NCBI RefSeq assembly: GCF_019097595.1
Contig: NC_080710.1
Coordinates: 12,205,280 to 12,269,279 of the forward strand
Direction: 5' to 3'
Length of the DNA stretch: 64,000 nucleotides
Source of the DNA: Hemibagrus wyckioides
Lineage: Eukaryota; Chordata; Actinopteri; Siluriformes; Bagridae
The notes under the pieces: generated by a model
Databases searched by the model: none
Seen by the model: only the letters and a program-made list of their open reading frames with translations
Told to the model about the DNA's origin: nothing
Position numbers and translations under genes: made by a program
Shown: piece by piece, positions 47,438 to 60,053 of the stretch
Layout: each line of letters opens with the position of its first letter
Position numbering within the stretch: the stretch's first letter is position 1

Positions 47438-50400
47438 AATTAACCTTTGTATCACCATAAAAAGATAATTGCACCTTCAAATCTTAGACATGTGTTAATA
47501 CAATGGTAAAAATAACAATGTATTTTTCACGACTGTCCATTTCAGTTCCAGGTTGTAACACCTGAATACTTTGCGAGACACAGTCGACTTTCTATGTTTG
47601 GCAGGAATGTTGACAGCAGTTACCCCAGTAGTAAAACTGTGAATACTGTACCTCATACCATTTCACTCTTAGCTGAAAGCTCAGCCGCTGTCAGCCATAT
47701 CACAAAAGCATGTGTCAGTATTGGCAAGAAGAACATGCATATACACCATGGGTTGTTAGGGGTGTCTCTGGGGTGTCTCCCTGATGGAAATAATAACAAT
47801 AAATACAACCTAGCATGGCTGAGGGTTTGTGGGAAAATCTGAAAGTATAATGAAAATGTAAAAACCAGGCACTGTTAGTGTATCTACATTCTTAAAAATG
47901 AAAACAGATTAGCAGTGCAACAGAAATCCCTAAAAGGATCACATGTATCAACGGGGGAGCCCAAAGAGTGGTGTTAAGGCTAATAATGTGCCTAATGCTC
48001 AGTAGAACAAACCTACTGTCCCAGAAGAATAGGTCACTGTGGACTTTCTAAAAGGCAGAGAGTGTTTCAGATCTTCCCACAAAACAGGGATTTTACAAAT
48101 GCTCAAAGAGAAGCAGTGGGCTGGCTGGTCATTCTTACACTCAAAACTACTACAATACCTTAAGTAATTTGGACTCTAGATAGAGAGCACTTTCAGAATG
48201 TAGAGTGACTCAAAAAAAACAGGATCAGTAATTTATTGCTATTCATACTCAAAACAATTGATTGATTTTCAACTCATTTATTACTCTGTGTTTCTTATCC
48301 TCGATAATAAGCAGTATTACTACTATAAACCATGCTTTTCCTCGTTAGGAAGCACTATTAACACTTCAGTGATTCTTTTCTTCATTAGAAAGTGGTATTA
48401 ACACGTGAGTGATTAACTAAGTAACATTAATAAATGCTAAAGATTAATAAAACCTGATAATAAATAAAATATTTGAGTGTTGTTTATTATCTGGCAAAAG
48501 TAAATACAGTAAATACATGGTCTCCAATAGTTTAGAAGGAAACCACCTGTAGAACAGAAGGGCAGTGGATAATAGGCTGTACATATGAAGCTATGGTCAT
48601 GAGGTGATGGTGTTGACATGTGACAGGTTTATGTCTCCTTTTCAGATTTGTTAATGAGTTCATGAGTTAAGCATGTGTTGTGAGCAGATAATATTAAAAT
48701 TACAACGGTACATCGGTACACAGACCTAGGGATTAAGGTCCATTCAGAGCTATTCAGAAATTACATGCACAGGACTTTGCATAACACACAAGCCTGTCTC
48801 ACTAATGCATTATTCTGTGCTTAGACTGAAGACCATTTTTAATTATTCAAGTGAAGAGAAGTATTAAATCCACAGACTGTTTCTGACAGTTTGATGCAAT
48901 CATAATATATAACTCAGAAATGCATGTTATGGGCTGTAAATACACTAAACATCCATGCAATGCCATTAAACACCGCTATTAAATACAGTACATATGACAC
49001 TATTAATTAGAAGTCTTATTAATTAATCTATGATGTCACTTATCTGGAGAACAGATGTTTATGAAGTAACTTAATCTGAGCTGTAAGTGTAGCAGCTGAT
49101 TAAAACATTTCCTTCAAACTGGAAAACTGCACATTTTCTTTTAAAGAGAGCGTACTGAATGATCAAAATGTCTATTATATTATTAATTCAATAACTGAAA
49201 ATAGTTCATTAAAAGCAGGAAAAATAGTTTATATCCTGTGCACACATTAGCATTTCATGACCTACATTTACTTATTCTTGTGTGCACAAAATGCTGTACG
49301 TGCACATTGTTCTAAAAGAAATGCAGATTAATAGCATGGGCTGGGAAGAAAGTGCAGAATAATGAGGATGAAAGCCACATTGTTAATCCAAATTTGTGAT
49401 CATTACAACTGGGTCTGTGTTACAAGGTTTAGATGTTTTGAATGCTTGTTGTCTTTTCATTCTTATATCATAATATTAATCTTTAGTGCCTACTGCAGGG
49501 CAAGTGTGTGTTTAGACACAAGGTGGTCTATAGTAAACCCCATCTCAAACACCAAACGAAAACCTGGCAACCTCAGAGGATATATGAAGTATATGAACTA
49601 TTGAAGTTTGCTGCATCTGAATGGGGATTCCAGTAGATGCATCATTTGAGTCTGAATACGTGTAGCATTCCCCCGGTAAATACCGAAGTTATGTCACCAA
49701 GTCTAAATATGGCCTTTTATTGGCTACTTGTCTGGCATCCAACTTTGGACCTATTAAAAAAATCACCCAAACATGCAATCTTCTTGTCATGCGCTGCTGC
49801 TGTGTGAATGAATAAACTGTTAACTCAGTGAATGCATGAGTATTTGCTGTCTCTGGAAAACAGATGTGATTAGTGATTCGCTTATGACACAAAGCATGTG
49901 AAAATCTAGACACATGAGAGGTAAGAGTCTTAATATGATCCAGAGCAGGATGTGTGTTGCGTCTAATATATGAATAATGTAGGCTATTAGCCTTAAAGCC
50001 TTTACATGTCATGCGGTCACCAGAACTAGATATGAGCTAGCAGCCAGCTCACAAATGAGCTGTGCAACATTCAGACTCTGACGTCAAAGCAGGTTAGTCA
50101 CAGTCCTGGAAATCTTGTGGGCGGACCACTGTAGCACATCATTTGGTTCATCACAAATGATTTAGTTCAGCAGACATAGTGTAATGCATGCCTCCCTTCT
50201 TTATTCTAACTGGGTGTTTCCTACTCTTTAACAAAGCTCTTTATCTTTTTATGAGTCTTTAACCCCTTAAACTCCCAGTTACATTTGTCACTATGGCAAC
50301 TAGTTTCTTTGCTATTAGTTACACTGTATTTACTGAATAATAGTTTATGCATAACTGAATAGTGAGAAAAACTGAAAGTTCTAATTCCTCTCCCATCTTC

Positions 50401-50801
50401 CTCTAAGTTCTAAAGGATGATTGAAATCAATCTTCCTATCTTTATCTTATCGCACCCTTACATGCTTTCAAAACACTTATTTAGAGCATTTTATTGTGCT
50501 ACAATAAAGATAAAGATTAATTTTCTATTATGATGCTCATCAATTTAGAACATTTTAAGTTATGAGCTTAAAAAATGTGAGCAGGAGGTGGTGCAGGACC
50601 CAGGCAATGTGAGCATGTCCACGTTTCTCTCACATCCTGTTTAGTCCCATGTGGACTGCATAAACCAGGCTTGCCCTGACCCTGAACACTCACAGCAGTT
50701 TCTCAGGAGGGCTTCCATTACTCACAATCACTCACTGGTGGTGTGTGCCCCCTTTCCATGCTGCTGCCACGCCTGCAGTCTAAGAGGAGCCATTCTATAG
50801 A
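47438..50801. other. intergenic, no gene seen
   Basis: AT-rich unique-looking sequence. The 107-codon ORF at 49689-50012 (minus) has no recognisable domain. Confidence 0.5.
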
Positions 50802-50872
<71 letters not shown>

Positions 50873-50874
50873 TC
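50802..50874. repeat. (CTTT)n microsatellite
   Basis: About 18 uninterrupted units, forming a polypyrimidine tract on the plus strand. Confidence 0.97.
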
Positions 50875-53610
50875 AGCCTTGTTCCAGTAATTCTACTGCT
50901 ATCAGGAATGAATAGAATATTTTTATAGCCATACGGACAATGCTTTTGCTTAAATTACAACAAAGTGCTAATAAAGCTGAAGCACATTCCTGTTAAAGCC
51001 ACATATGAGATGCAGTTCAGTTGTAATAATGCCAGTGGGCTAGGATTTTTCAGTTATAACACATCATTCATGAATCATTCAGTGCAGAAACCATTCTCCA
51101 TGTGCACTTTTGTTTAATTTGGCGTGGAATACCTCTCCACCACTCTCAAATAAATTTGTTTAAGAGATACTGGCTGTAGTCAAAATAGTTCTGCTCCCAC
51201 AGCTACTCACTGTTTGTCTAGCACTCATTCAGTGTTTAGTTGCATAACTGCTCATTGGATCCCACTTTATTTAGTATTGCTAACGAAGGGGTAGTTAGAC
51301 ATAAGTTATGCATGTTAATGCTGTATAATGTAACTGCTGTGGATATACTTTGGGGTCTCTTCTAATTTAGTACAGAATTTTTATTTTTATTGCAAATGAT
51401 ATTATTGACAGCAACTTGAGTCAAAAGTTGATAAATGATTTGATAAATGAGTTGATACATATTTTAAATATTCAAAATATGGAACATTGACTTTCTTAAA
51501 GCGTTTGTTTATTTACAATTAAAATGCATTTGTTTTTCAATTTAAATTGAAAAAAAAAATAAAAATACCAGATTTTCCCATCAGCATTTACACTGGGTTT
51601 GTTACACATATGCTTAAATCAGTTGTGGCACCATGTTTAGATTATGCCAATTATGAGTGTGTAACTCTTGAGTTGAAGTGTCAAGGATGGTTTCTCAGTA
51701 CCATCTAGACCAACTTGATGTTGAACACAAACCTTTGGGGAAAAAAATGGGATAGAAAATGCTGGCTGAGCATACAGAGCACATCGTAAATGTTAGTAAG
51801 GCCTATTGAGGTGGCCAGTGCACAGCTGATAGATTGTAACTCTTTGGAGCCAATGCTGTTTATCATTATCAGACCAACTGAAGTAAATATTGTGTATTTG
51901 TACTCTCTATAGAACAAATGAATTTACAAATAATGTCAAATTGAAGCATATTTAGCAATGAGAAACTGTTACAGTATGTGTAATATGATTCCTCCTCTAC
52001 TGTCAATTTATTACTGCATGACACATATGTTCTCCAGCATGCAGAACACCACATCCCTATTTTCTAGTGGTCTGCTTGATAATTAAGGACACATTTTCTC
52101 ACGCTCCTCTGGAGCCAGTAAGAGATGCTCCTGGCACTGATGCTCAGATACAGTAATGACATTCGCTTCTGATCAGCCAAAACAAACATTTGACCACATT
52201 GTGTGGCTGCATGCTGTACAATGGGTATTTTTTTTTTTTTTACCCCTTCTCACTTCTGCTGCCTATATCCTTCTCCACATGATCAGTTATTTAGCCCTTG
52301 CTATCATGTTTATTTCTCACAAATGAGTAAAAATGAGTGTGGGTGTGGTTGTGTAAACCATGCTCATGCTTGCACATGCCTAGCTAGTGTATCGCTAGAA
52401 ATAAATGCATTTCTTTTCTCTTTTATAAGCATCTGTGGCTGTAGAGTCACACAGAAGCTATCAGGCTCTGAAGTTGACAGCATCAGTATTTTTGGGGTGT
52501 GTAATGTTAATGACCTGAAATAAAGGGATGACGTTGGACAGGTAAAAATGTCCAGCATCTGGAAAATTCAGATGGGTGCAGTATTGGCTGCATTACTTGG
52601 CCCCTGGGGAGGCTGGGGAAATACGACTTGTCTTTAAAAGTCTCAGGCTTGTCTTTGATAAATCAAAGCAGCTTCCTCTGTTCATCCTAGTACTCGGTGG
52701 TGCAGAACTGATGAGAATAATTTCCCAGCCTCTAGCCGTAGACACTATATAGATTTTCCCTATGAATGGTCTGTTTTCATTTAGGAAATGTTTGTCTCTT
52801 GTTTGTCTAACTATATTTACCTATTCTCTTGGTATTGAACAACACCACTACCTCTCACTTTTTGATGATGCGTGACGACTCTAGTGTGCATTTCCAATTG
52901 TAAAGTTTACGTGGAAATCCACAGAGGTCTGTGGTTTATGAGTTCACAGATTTCAATGATGAGACTAATGTGGGTATTGTGCCATAATGATGATATAAGG
53001 CTGTTCCTGTTTTAATATATGTGTCTACTTCTGGGTTGTTTTGTGTAACTTACGTTAAGAGGGTTTTTATGAGGGTCTTTCTAGGAATTTATGATTTGTT
53101 CTACAGACACTCTCTACAGAATTACTGTGGTTCAGAAAACTGTTAGATTTAACAGAAAATCCTAGATGTGTGTGCTACTTGACTGTTTCACCATGTACAA
53201 CTTTCGACATTTCCACCAGTATTTCATTCCCAGTTATCATACCACAATGAAATTATGGCAAAAAAAAAAATAGGAAGAATAAAAAGAGGGCTCTACTGCA
53301 CATTGCTGGAAAGAACATGTCTGAAATATCCTTGTTCCCTTGTTTTAAATATGCAAATGCAATTCCATAACCTTTTGAACAAAACAGGGAAAATTACAAA
53401 TACTAAAATAACAACACATTAAAGAGCAGTACTTTCCATCGTTTCTGAATGCCTTGCTTCTGAATGAAATGATCAATTCATTCAATTCATTCATTGCAAT
53501 CAATACTCTTATTTATTATATTCCTTTCCAGTGGTTTTGTCTATTGACCTTATGGCATTCATCTATTCCTCTACATAGTTTATTCGTGTAGATGATGAGG
53601 ACCTCTGACT
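50875..53610. other. intergenic, no gene seen
   Basis: Unique-looking AT-rich DNA with poly-A/T runs (51550, 52229, 53262). No coding exon or recognised transposon. Confidence 0.5.
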
Positions 53611-53715
53611 GAGTGTGTGTGTGTGTGTGTGTCTGTGTGTCTGTGTGTGTGTAAAGGGACAAAATGAGTGTAACCAGAGGGAAGCCCAGCTGGTGTGCTG
53701 TGTCCCCAGCTGCAT

Positions 53716-53747
<32 letters not shown>
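53611..53747. repeat. inverted pair of (TG)n and (CA)n tracts
   Basis: An interrupted TG tract (53611-53652) and a perfect CA tract (53717-53747) are complementary and separated by about 64 bp. Confidence 0.9.
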
Positions 53748-53748
<1 letters not shown>

Positions 53749-54599
53749 CTGGTAATGGCTAAGTCACTAATCCAGTCAGGCTTGGGAGTGGAGCAGGGCC
53801 CCCATTTTCTCGCAATTCCAACTCCACCTATATCCGGCCATGTTTGACTTCTGTTATGGGTGGTTATCCACATAGCTTCCAGTGACACATGTTTAGTAAT
53901 TAACTTCCCCATAGTGGCTAAATCATTTTAATTCAAAACATGGAGTCTTATGAGTAATCGTTTGCTGTTTGTTTAAAGCGCTGCCTTTTAATTATATTTC
54001 AGTGTTCATTTAAGATCTTCTGAGAAAATATTTTAGTAACTTTCAGTGTTCTGTGTGTCTTGTATGTATATATTTGCCATACTGCCTGATGTTCTAAACA
54101 CATGGCATCAGCATGTGATGCCTTAGCATAAAGATCTCTTTCTCACAATTTCCTCACAAAACAAGCATCTGTTTCCAACTCAGTCATTGAGAACCATTAT
54201 GTTCTTTGAACTGTCTAAATGTACTTGGTAAAAATAACTAGAACAGGTCCTCCTGTACTATAACTTCCTCCAAGCATGCTTTCTTTTTTGAGTCACTTAC
54301 CTAATGTTCCCTAATTACTCTAGTGAAAGTCTTGCAGGAGATATTTAAAACCTTAACCGTTCTGGACACAAAGGTTTGTGAGGGCTTTTTGATCTCTTTG
54401 TAGAAACATCATGTACTCAGAGGAGTAGTATTTAGTTTGCTTGGCATTGTTGTCACAGAACAGGCTATTTTGTCCACATCCATATCGGTTAATGATTACA
54501 GCAGTGGGCCAATTTCCTGTCCTCCATAAGATAAAGGGGGCATTCCGTATGTTGTTAAGAAGATTAGTGTAGTAGGTGGAAATATTAGACACTTACACC
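53748..54599. other. intergenic, nothing recognised
   Basis: Unique-looking sequence before the SINE. Confidence 0.5.
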
Positions 54600-54921
54600 C
54601 ACTGTTTTTTCATTTCATTGTCTGTACTGCTTATCCGATCTATCATCGGGTCACGGGGAGCCTGTGCCTCTGGCATCATTGGGCATCAAGGCAGGATACA
54701 CCTTGGAAGGAGTACCAACCCATTGCAGGATACACATAGACACTCATTCACTCACGCAATCACACACTATGGGCAATTTAGAGACTCCAATCAGCCTAGA
54801 AGCATGCTTTTGGACTGTGGGAGGAAACCAGAGCACCCGGAGGAAACCCACCAAGCACAGGGAGAACATGCAAACTCCACACATACAGTGAGCAGGAGCA
54901 AGACTCGAACCCAGGGTGCTT
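54600..54921 (-). mobile_element. tRNA-like SINE with L2-like tail, near full length, minus orientation
   Basis: Read on the minus strand: B-box-like 'ggttcgagtcttgctcc' at the right end, 'gtttgcatgttctccctgtg', 'gggtttcctccgggtgctc', 'tccaaaagcatgc', 'ttgcccatagtgtgtgattg', and the tail 'gcagtacagacaatgaaatg' at the left. All blocks are in order and little diverged. It is the best preserved interspersed repeat in the window and the same family as 31935-32238. Confidence 0.85.
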
Positions 54922-56010
54922 TTTATTGTTTTTATTTCATACTTATCTTTGTTATTCCTTTAGAATAAGAATTCAAAGTTTAAAGCTCTTTTTCTATTCC
55001 GGGAACAAAAAGAAACACTGTTTCTTAAACTTTCCTGTAGAGGGAGAGACTTTCCTGAATAGTGGGGAGGCTCTGAGCAAATCAATAGTACGGCAAGGGC
55101 TTGCACTAATCCTCTCTTCCAACCCTTTCTTCGTTTTCTATTGTTTCTAGAGATCACTGATCTCATAATATTCAAACCAACACCTCTGGTCTGAAGTCGG
55201 TAACAACTTGGATTCATCTAGGATTAGCGCACCACCTATAGCTGGTGCTAATTATTGAAGAACTTCAGGATTTGGTAACTAATGGATATCAGTATTCCAG
55301 TGATGGTTACCCTCTCAGAGCTATGTTTGGATATTAAGAACACACTCCATGGAGTGCCAGGAAGTTGGGGGAGGTATGCTACCAAGCATAGATGCTGCAG
55401 AAGTGGAACTCTGTAGCTTCACCTTTGATGCTTGAAAGAGGGACAGTTACAACAGGGATGATCAGAGACATTTTCTAAATCAGAAATCATTTTAACAGTA
55501 CTTAAGGAGATTAAACATGGTACCTTTAAAGAGATGCTTATTACCAAAGACAGCCATGCAATGGGTGAGCTGAAGCAGTACCTCTGAGTAATGCAAAACA
55601 AAAATATAGAGAATCCCCTCACTAACTTGTATCCAGACTATTGAGGCTCAAGCATCAAGTGTTGTTTCCCTCACAGCATCAGGACAGACAATAAATCAGC
55701 CAACACAGAGCTTCACTGAGCATTACGTTCTAGAACTGATAACTCAGCATGTTAGCGAGGAGGTGTACTTCACAGAAGATAAAGCCTATTGTGAATCTAT
55801 ATATATATGGACTCCCTGCACAACTGTCTGCTCTGACCAAATATTTAGACAAATTTTATTATCCATTTGAGGTGGTGATCATCTCTAGTTCAGTACAATG
55901 GTAGTTCAGTAAGGTCAGTCAGTACAAAGTTGTTCAGTACACATCACTTTTTCTACTGTGGTTAAACAAGACACAGAGCAGTGGGTTGCCTTCTAAAAGT
56001 GGTCATGTGT
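54922..56010 (+). other. uncertain region upstream of the gypsy relic
   Basis: No recognised gene. Given its position directly before the protease-like stretch, part of it could be decayed gag sequence of the same retroelement, but I cannot identify a gag motif. Short ORFs break repeatedly. Confidence 0.35.
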
Positions 56011-56019
56011 TAAAAGGCA

Positions 56020-57305
56020 TGAGGCCACGGAGGCAGGAGCACCAGTGACCATGGAACAGCATGCATCCCAACTTCACTGGAATGGCACCAAAAGCGAAAC
56101 ACCACAAATATGAACCAACACAAGAGGGAGATATACATTGCACACTTGAATCACTGTATGATTACTTGCCATTTAAATTGTGTCCAAAAGCAGACATTAT
56201 TGCACAGTGGAGCTCAGGTCAGTATAGTTGGTAGAATCTGGCTGAAGCAAAATTTATTAAGTGTCAAAATCCAAAATCTCATGAGAGCTTAATACCTGAC
56301 AGCCAACGTCAGGTCATTGCAGCAAATGAGACGGTGCCATTTGATGGGTGAGTTGATATCCTACTAGAAATCACAACACTTGGGACAATAGCCATTCATG
56401 TTCTCATGCTAATAAATCAAAAATGTATGAAATGTCCACTGTTATGTATTAATCAAAGAGATCATTAGAGAAAATTGTGGTCTGAACAATAACATTGATC
56501 TAATGAAACTGCCCTCTGGAGCAATACAGTGGTAAGATTTCAGCTGAGGTCCCTATGCAAAGGTGGACCTATGATTTTTGTATTCCTCATCAGTTGTATG
56601 CATGCGAAAGAAAGACAACATTTTGTGCTTGTATATCGATTTCAGACATCTGAAGTGTAAGACCATACCTGATCAACATCCCCTGGCCAGGGGCCAAGAT
56701 CTGCTGTATAACCTAGGTGGTAATTCTTGGATAAATATATTTGGGTTAGGGTAGTGTGTTCCACCAGGGAAGAATCTAGAGATGTCACTGCTTTCAGACC
56801 TCTGTGTGGGATATCCAGATGGGTACATATCCTATTTGGTTAACCAATGCCCCAGCAGCATTTCAGAGATGCATTGAAGGAGCATTCGAGAGAATCTGAT
56901 ATGAATGCTGCTATTTAAAGACCTTTAGTGACCATGTTGAACATCTTAGAAATATACTACATTACATGAGAAAGCATGTAAGTTTTGTCCAAAGAAACAT
57001 GAGCTCTTTTAAAGTCAGATATAATACAGGTGCTGTCAGGGGAATGAATTCAGACTGGCCCTGTAGACTTGGAATCTGTGAGAGCACTAACGAATAAGGA
57101 ACTGTGCAGAGCTGGAAAAGTTCCGACATTGCTTGGATTCTTTAGCTATTACATCCTTTATCCAAAATTTCTCTCGGTTGGCAAAGCCTCCCTTTGAACT
57201 TCTATGGAGTGCAAAGAAAGCAAATGGAGGTACCACAAGAATACAGGCAAGCAGTAAGAGAGCTAAAGTAAAGATATAGGAAAAGAAGCAGCTCCAGTAC
57301 CCCTG
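56020..57305 (+). pseudogene. Ty3/gypsy retrotransposon pol fragment, decayed
   Basis: A plus-strand series of broken frames in pol order. At about 56195-56290 there is an aspartic-protease-like stretch, LHSGAQVSIV, in which the catalytic Asp of D-S/T-G is His. At about 56590-56900 lie reverse-transcriptase blocks recognisable as VRKKD, CLYIDFRHL, IPDQHPL and YNLGGNSW, then NQCPSS and a degraded metal-binding region. At about 57090-57170 lies the connection/RNase H-proximal stretch with a LLGFFSYY-like block. Stops and frameshifts interrupt every domain. RNase H, integrase and LTRs were not found; at about 57305 it gives way to LINE sequence. It is non-functional. Confidence 0.75.
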
Positions 57306-57314
57306 TAACTGTGG

Positions 57315-58355
57315 ACCAGCTGAATTGTCTAACTGGAGACCTACATCCAACTTTCCTCTTTCCGCAAAACTATTAGAAAGGGTTCTTGCCAGTCAGTTGT
57401 TAGTCACACTATTTTCCAATAATCTCTTCAACCCCTTTAAATCAGGTTTCTGTCTTTTTCACAACACTCAAAAGGCTCTAAATGAACTACTTCACTCTGC
57501 CAACTCTGGGGCCCTTAGTATTCTCATTTTGGATCGCAGCTCTGCCTTTGACACCAATTCCCACTCTTCAATCCTACCTCCTGTCTCAGCTCTCGGCCAT
57601 TCATTTCATGTGGTTATATTGATAGTATTCCTTTCATAGGAGCCTAGGTGTTAATTTGAAAACTGCCTTTTATCACCTCCACAATATAGCTTGTCTTCTT
57701 CACTTTAGTAGTGTTAAAGACACTGAAATTCTTGTCCAATCATTTATCACATCCCATCTTGACTATTACATTGTCATTTTTATTGGGCTACCATCCAAGG
57801 CCATAACCAATCTACTATACACTGACAACTCCGCAGCTAAAGTTTGCACCTGCTCCTGTAAGTCCACTCGCATTACACACATCATAGATGATTTATACAG
57901 CTACCATTTGCATCTAGGATTCACTACAAAATCCTCTTTCTGACCTTTAAAGCTCCCCATAGCCTTACTCACCCTTATCTATCTCAGCTCCTTTGTCCGT
58001 ACATCCCAACACAGACTCTCAGGTCCTGTGATAATGGCCTACTCAACACAACACATTTCCACTTTTCCACCATGGGTTGTGGATCTTTTACTCTAAAACA
58101 CTGGAATGCACTCCCCCAAAACCTCAGTAAATCTACCTCTATCTCGACTATTAAATAGCAACTAAAAACCAATCCATTTCTGATTTTGTTTTTGTCCTTG
58201 TCTGCTTCTACTGATTTGTTTTTGTTTCTGTCTAGCACTTTTGGTTGTTGTCTGCTGTTTGTTTAATTTTGTTTATTAATGTCTGCCCATGTCTATTAGC
58301 TAGGAATGTGATGTGCCCTTGAGCTGGGGAAAGTGCTATGAATAAAAACTTATAA

Positions 58356-58401
<46 letters not shown>

Positions 58402-58402
58402 T
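57315..58402 (+). pseudogene. LINE reverse transcriptase 3' fragment (L2/Rex-like)
   Basis: The frame at 57325-57639 carries NWRPTSNFPLSAKLLERVLASQL, then SGFCLFHNTQKAL and ILDRSSAFDTNSHSSIL, the fingers/palm region of a non-LTR reverse transcriptase. After a deletion, 57656-57943 carries LVQSFITSHLDYY and GLPSKAITNL, the C-terminal part. Further decayed tail coding follows to about 58180. It ends with 'aaagtgctatgaataaaaac' and an (ATT)n tail at 58355-58398, the usual 3' end of this LINE type. The YxDD catalytic box is missing in the deletion. 5'-truncated and dead. Confidence 0.82.
58355..58398. repeat. (ATT)n tail of the LINE
   Basis: Perfect ATT repeat at the 3' end of the LINE fragment, consistent with its terminal repeat having expanded. 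Confidence 0.93.
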
Positions 58403-58436
58403 ATTATAAGTCTTTTGAGGTGAAAACCCAAATGTG

Positions 58437-58496
58437 ATTGTTCTATGAATGTTATCCTCTTATTACATTGTTCTGTGAATGTTATCCTCTTATTAC
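58437..58496. repeat. 30-bp tandem duplication
   Basis: Two adjacent 30-bp units differing at one base (ttctatgaat versus ttctgtgaat), immediately downstream of the LINE tail. Confidence 0.93.
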
Positions 58497-59985
58497 ATTT
58501 TTGTATTTTTATTTTTTGAAATCTTTATATGCATATGTGCATGCGACAACTAAACCTTGAATCTATTTCAGTTACTTAGCTATCAAATTTCGTTATTTAC
58601 ACTTACGCTGACTAATAGCATTTGCCAGTACTAGAACACTCTAACCCTTCTGTGCATTTAAGGCTCTCTGTGTTCTTGCTTCAACTACTCCCTTACACTT
58701 AGTTCTGGCCAGTTGAGAAAACACAGTGTATTGATACTATTGTATTACTGGGTCTACATGGATTGTGGATTGTACATGGATTGTTCTCCTTTGCATGTCA
58801 TGAAAAAAATCATGGGGAAATGAAATTATGTCAAATGTAAATGTAGTATTCATGGTATTGATTATTGGTTCTTGAATTCAAGGAATTATCTTGGCAAAAC
58901 TCTCCAAACACTTTCCTTTAGTATTACCCTGAAATTATATAGACTGTGCCTTAAAATATAGTATGGTGGAATCTTGTCTCCAAGGATCTTTTATTCAAAC
59001 TGAGCAGATGTGTGTGCCATTTATAGTATACGTAGCTTGATGAGTAAACCATGCTAGTCCTCCCCTGACATCAGAGTCCAAACAGTCCTGGTGACATCAT
59101 GTGTATCAAAGGCACAGTGATAGCAATTGAGACATATGGCCACCAAGTGGAAAGCACAGATATTCAACTGATAAAGAATTAGTGTGGAGGCTGGTAGGAT
59201 CTAGGGGCCTGGTGGCCTTTGCTATGTGAGACTTCCTTTGCTGGATATGAATGCTGGAAGTTCAGTGATATAACAAGCCATGGAAACAATGGCACAATAG
59301 CAATATTATGTAGCTCTTTTTAGTCTGGCATGATATTTTTGAAATATGAGGCTAAGCATGACTCAGGTCACCTTTTGCCTAGTTCTCATTCTTTTTCTTA
59401 GCATCTGCACACAATTTCATTCACTTTAGCACACCAGCCAGGCTCAAGAGCAGAATAACAGAGTGTGCTGTTTGGTTGTGATGTAGAGCACTACACATGT
59501 CTATTTATCCTTTGCCAAATACTGTTGTTAGGGGATATGCTATGCTGATCTGATATGCAAGTTTACATAAGCTTTCTTTATTAATCTTATGGACATGTAT
59601 AGTGGCTAAAGTACATAACAAGGTTGTAATTTGTGAGTTAGTGTAGATGTACAGGGACATCATTCTGTTAATGGACAAAACTACAATATCAATGGACATA
59701 TTACAGACACTTTCAGACAAGCAGCCAAATGCTTAGTGTTTATTGTTAAATAGACCATTACTACATATTGGTTTAGGTATTTTCAAATGAAATTGCTATC
59801 TTATTATGACATCCCATTTGTCATTTTTATATGCATTTAATATAGTACAGCCTTTCTAACTTGGAATATTGATGTAGATATTTATAGTGTCATGCCTTGG
59901 AACATAAAGTATAATAAACATGGAACATAAGGTGTCAAAGGTATCAAAGGTATCAAATCTTCAGAAGAAGAGAAGACTGACAGAC
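58497..59985. other. intergenic, no gene seen
   Basis: AT-rich, unique-looking. A small local duplication (gtacatggattg/gtctacatggattgtgg) lies near 58750-58790. Confidence 0.5.

Positions 59986-60051
<66 letters not shown>
59986..60051. repeat. palindromic (TAA)n/(TTA)n tract
   Basis: About 11 TAA-type units followed directly by about 11 TTA-type units. The centre is AATT at about 60017-60020. The whole tract is self-complementary. Confidence 0.95.
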
Positions 60052-60053
<2 letters not shown>

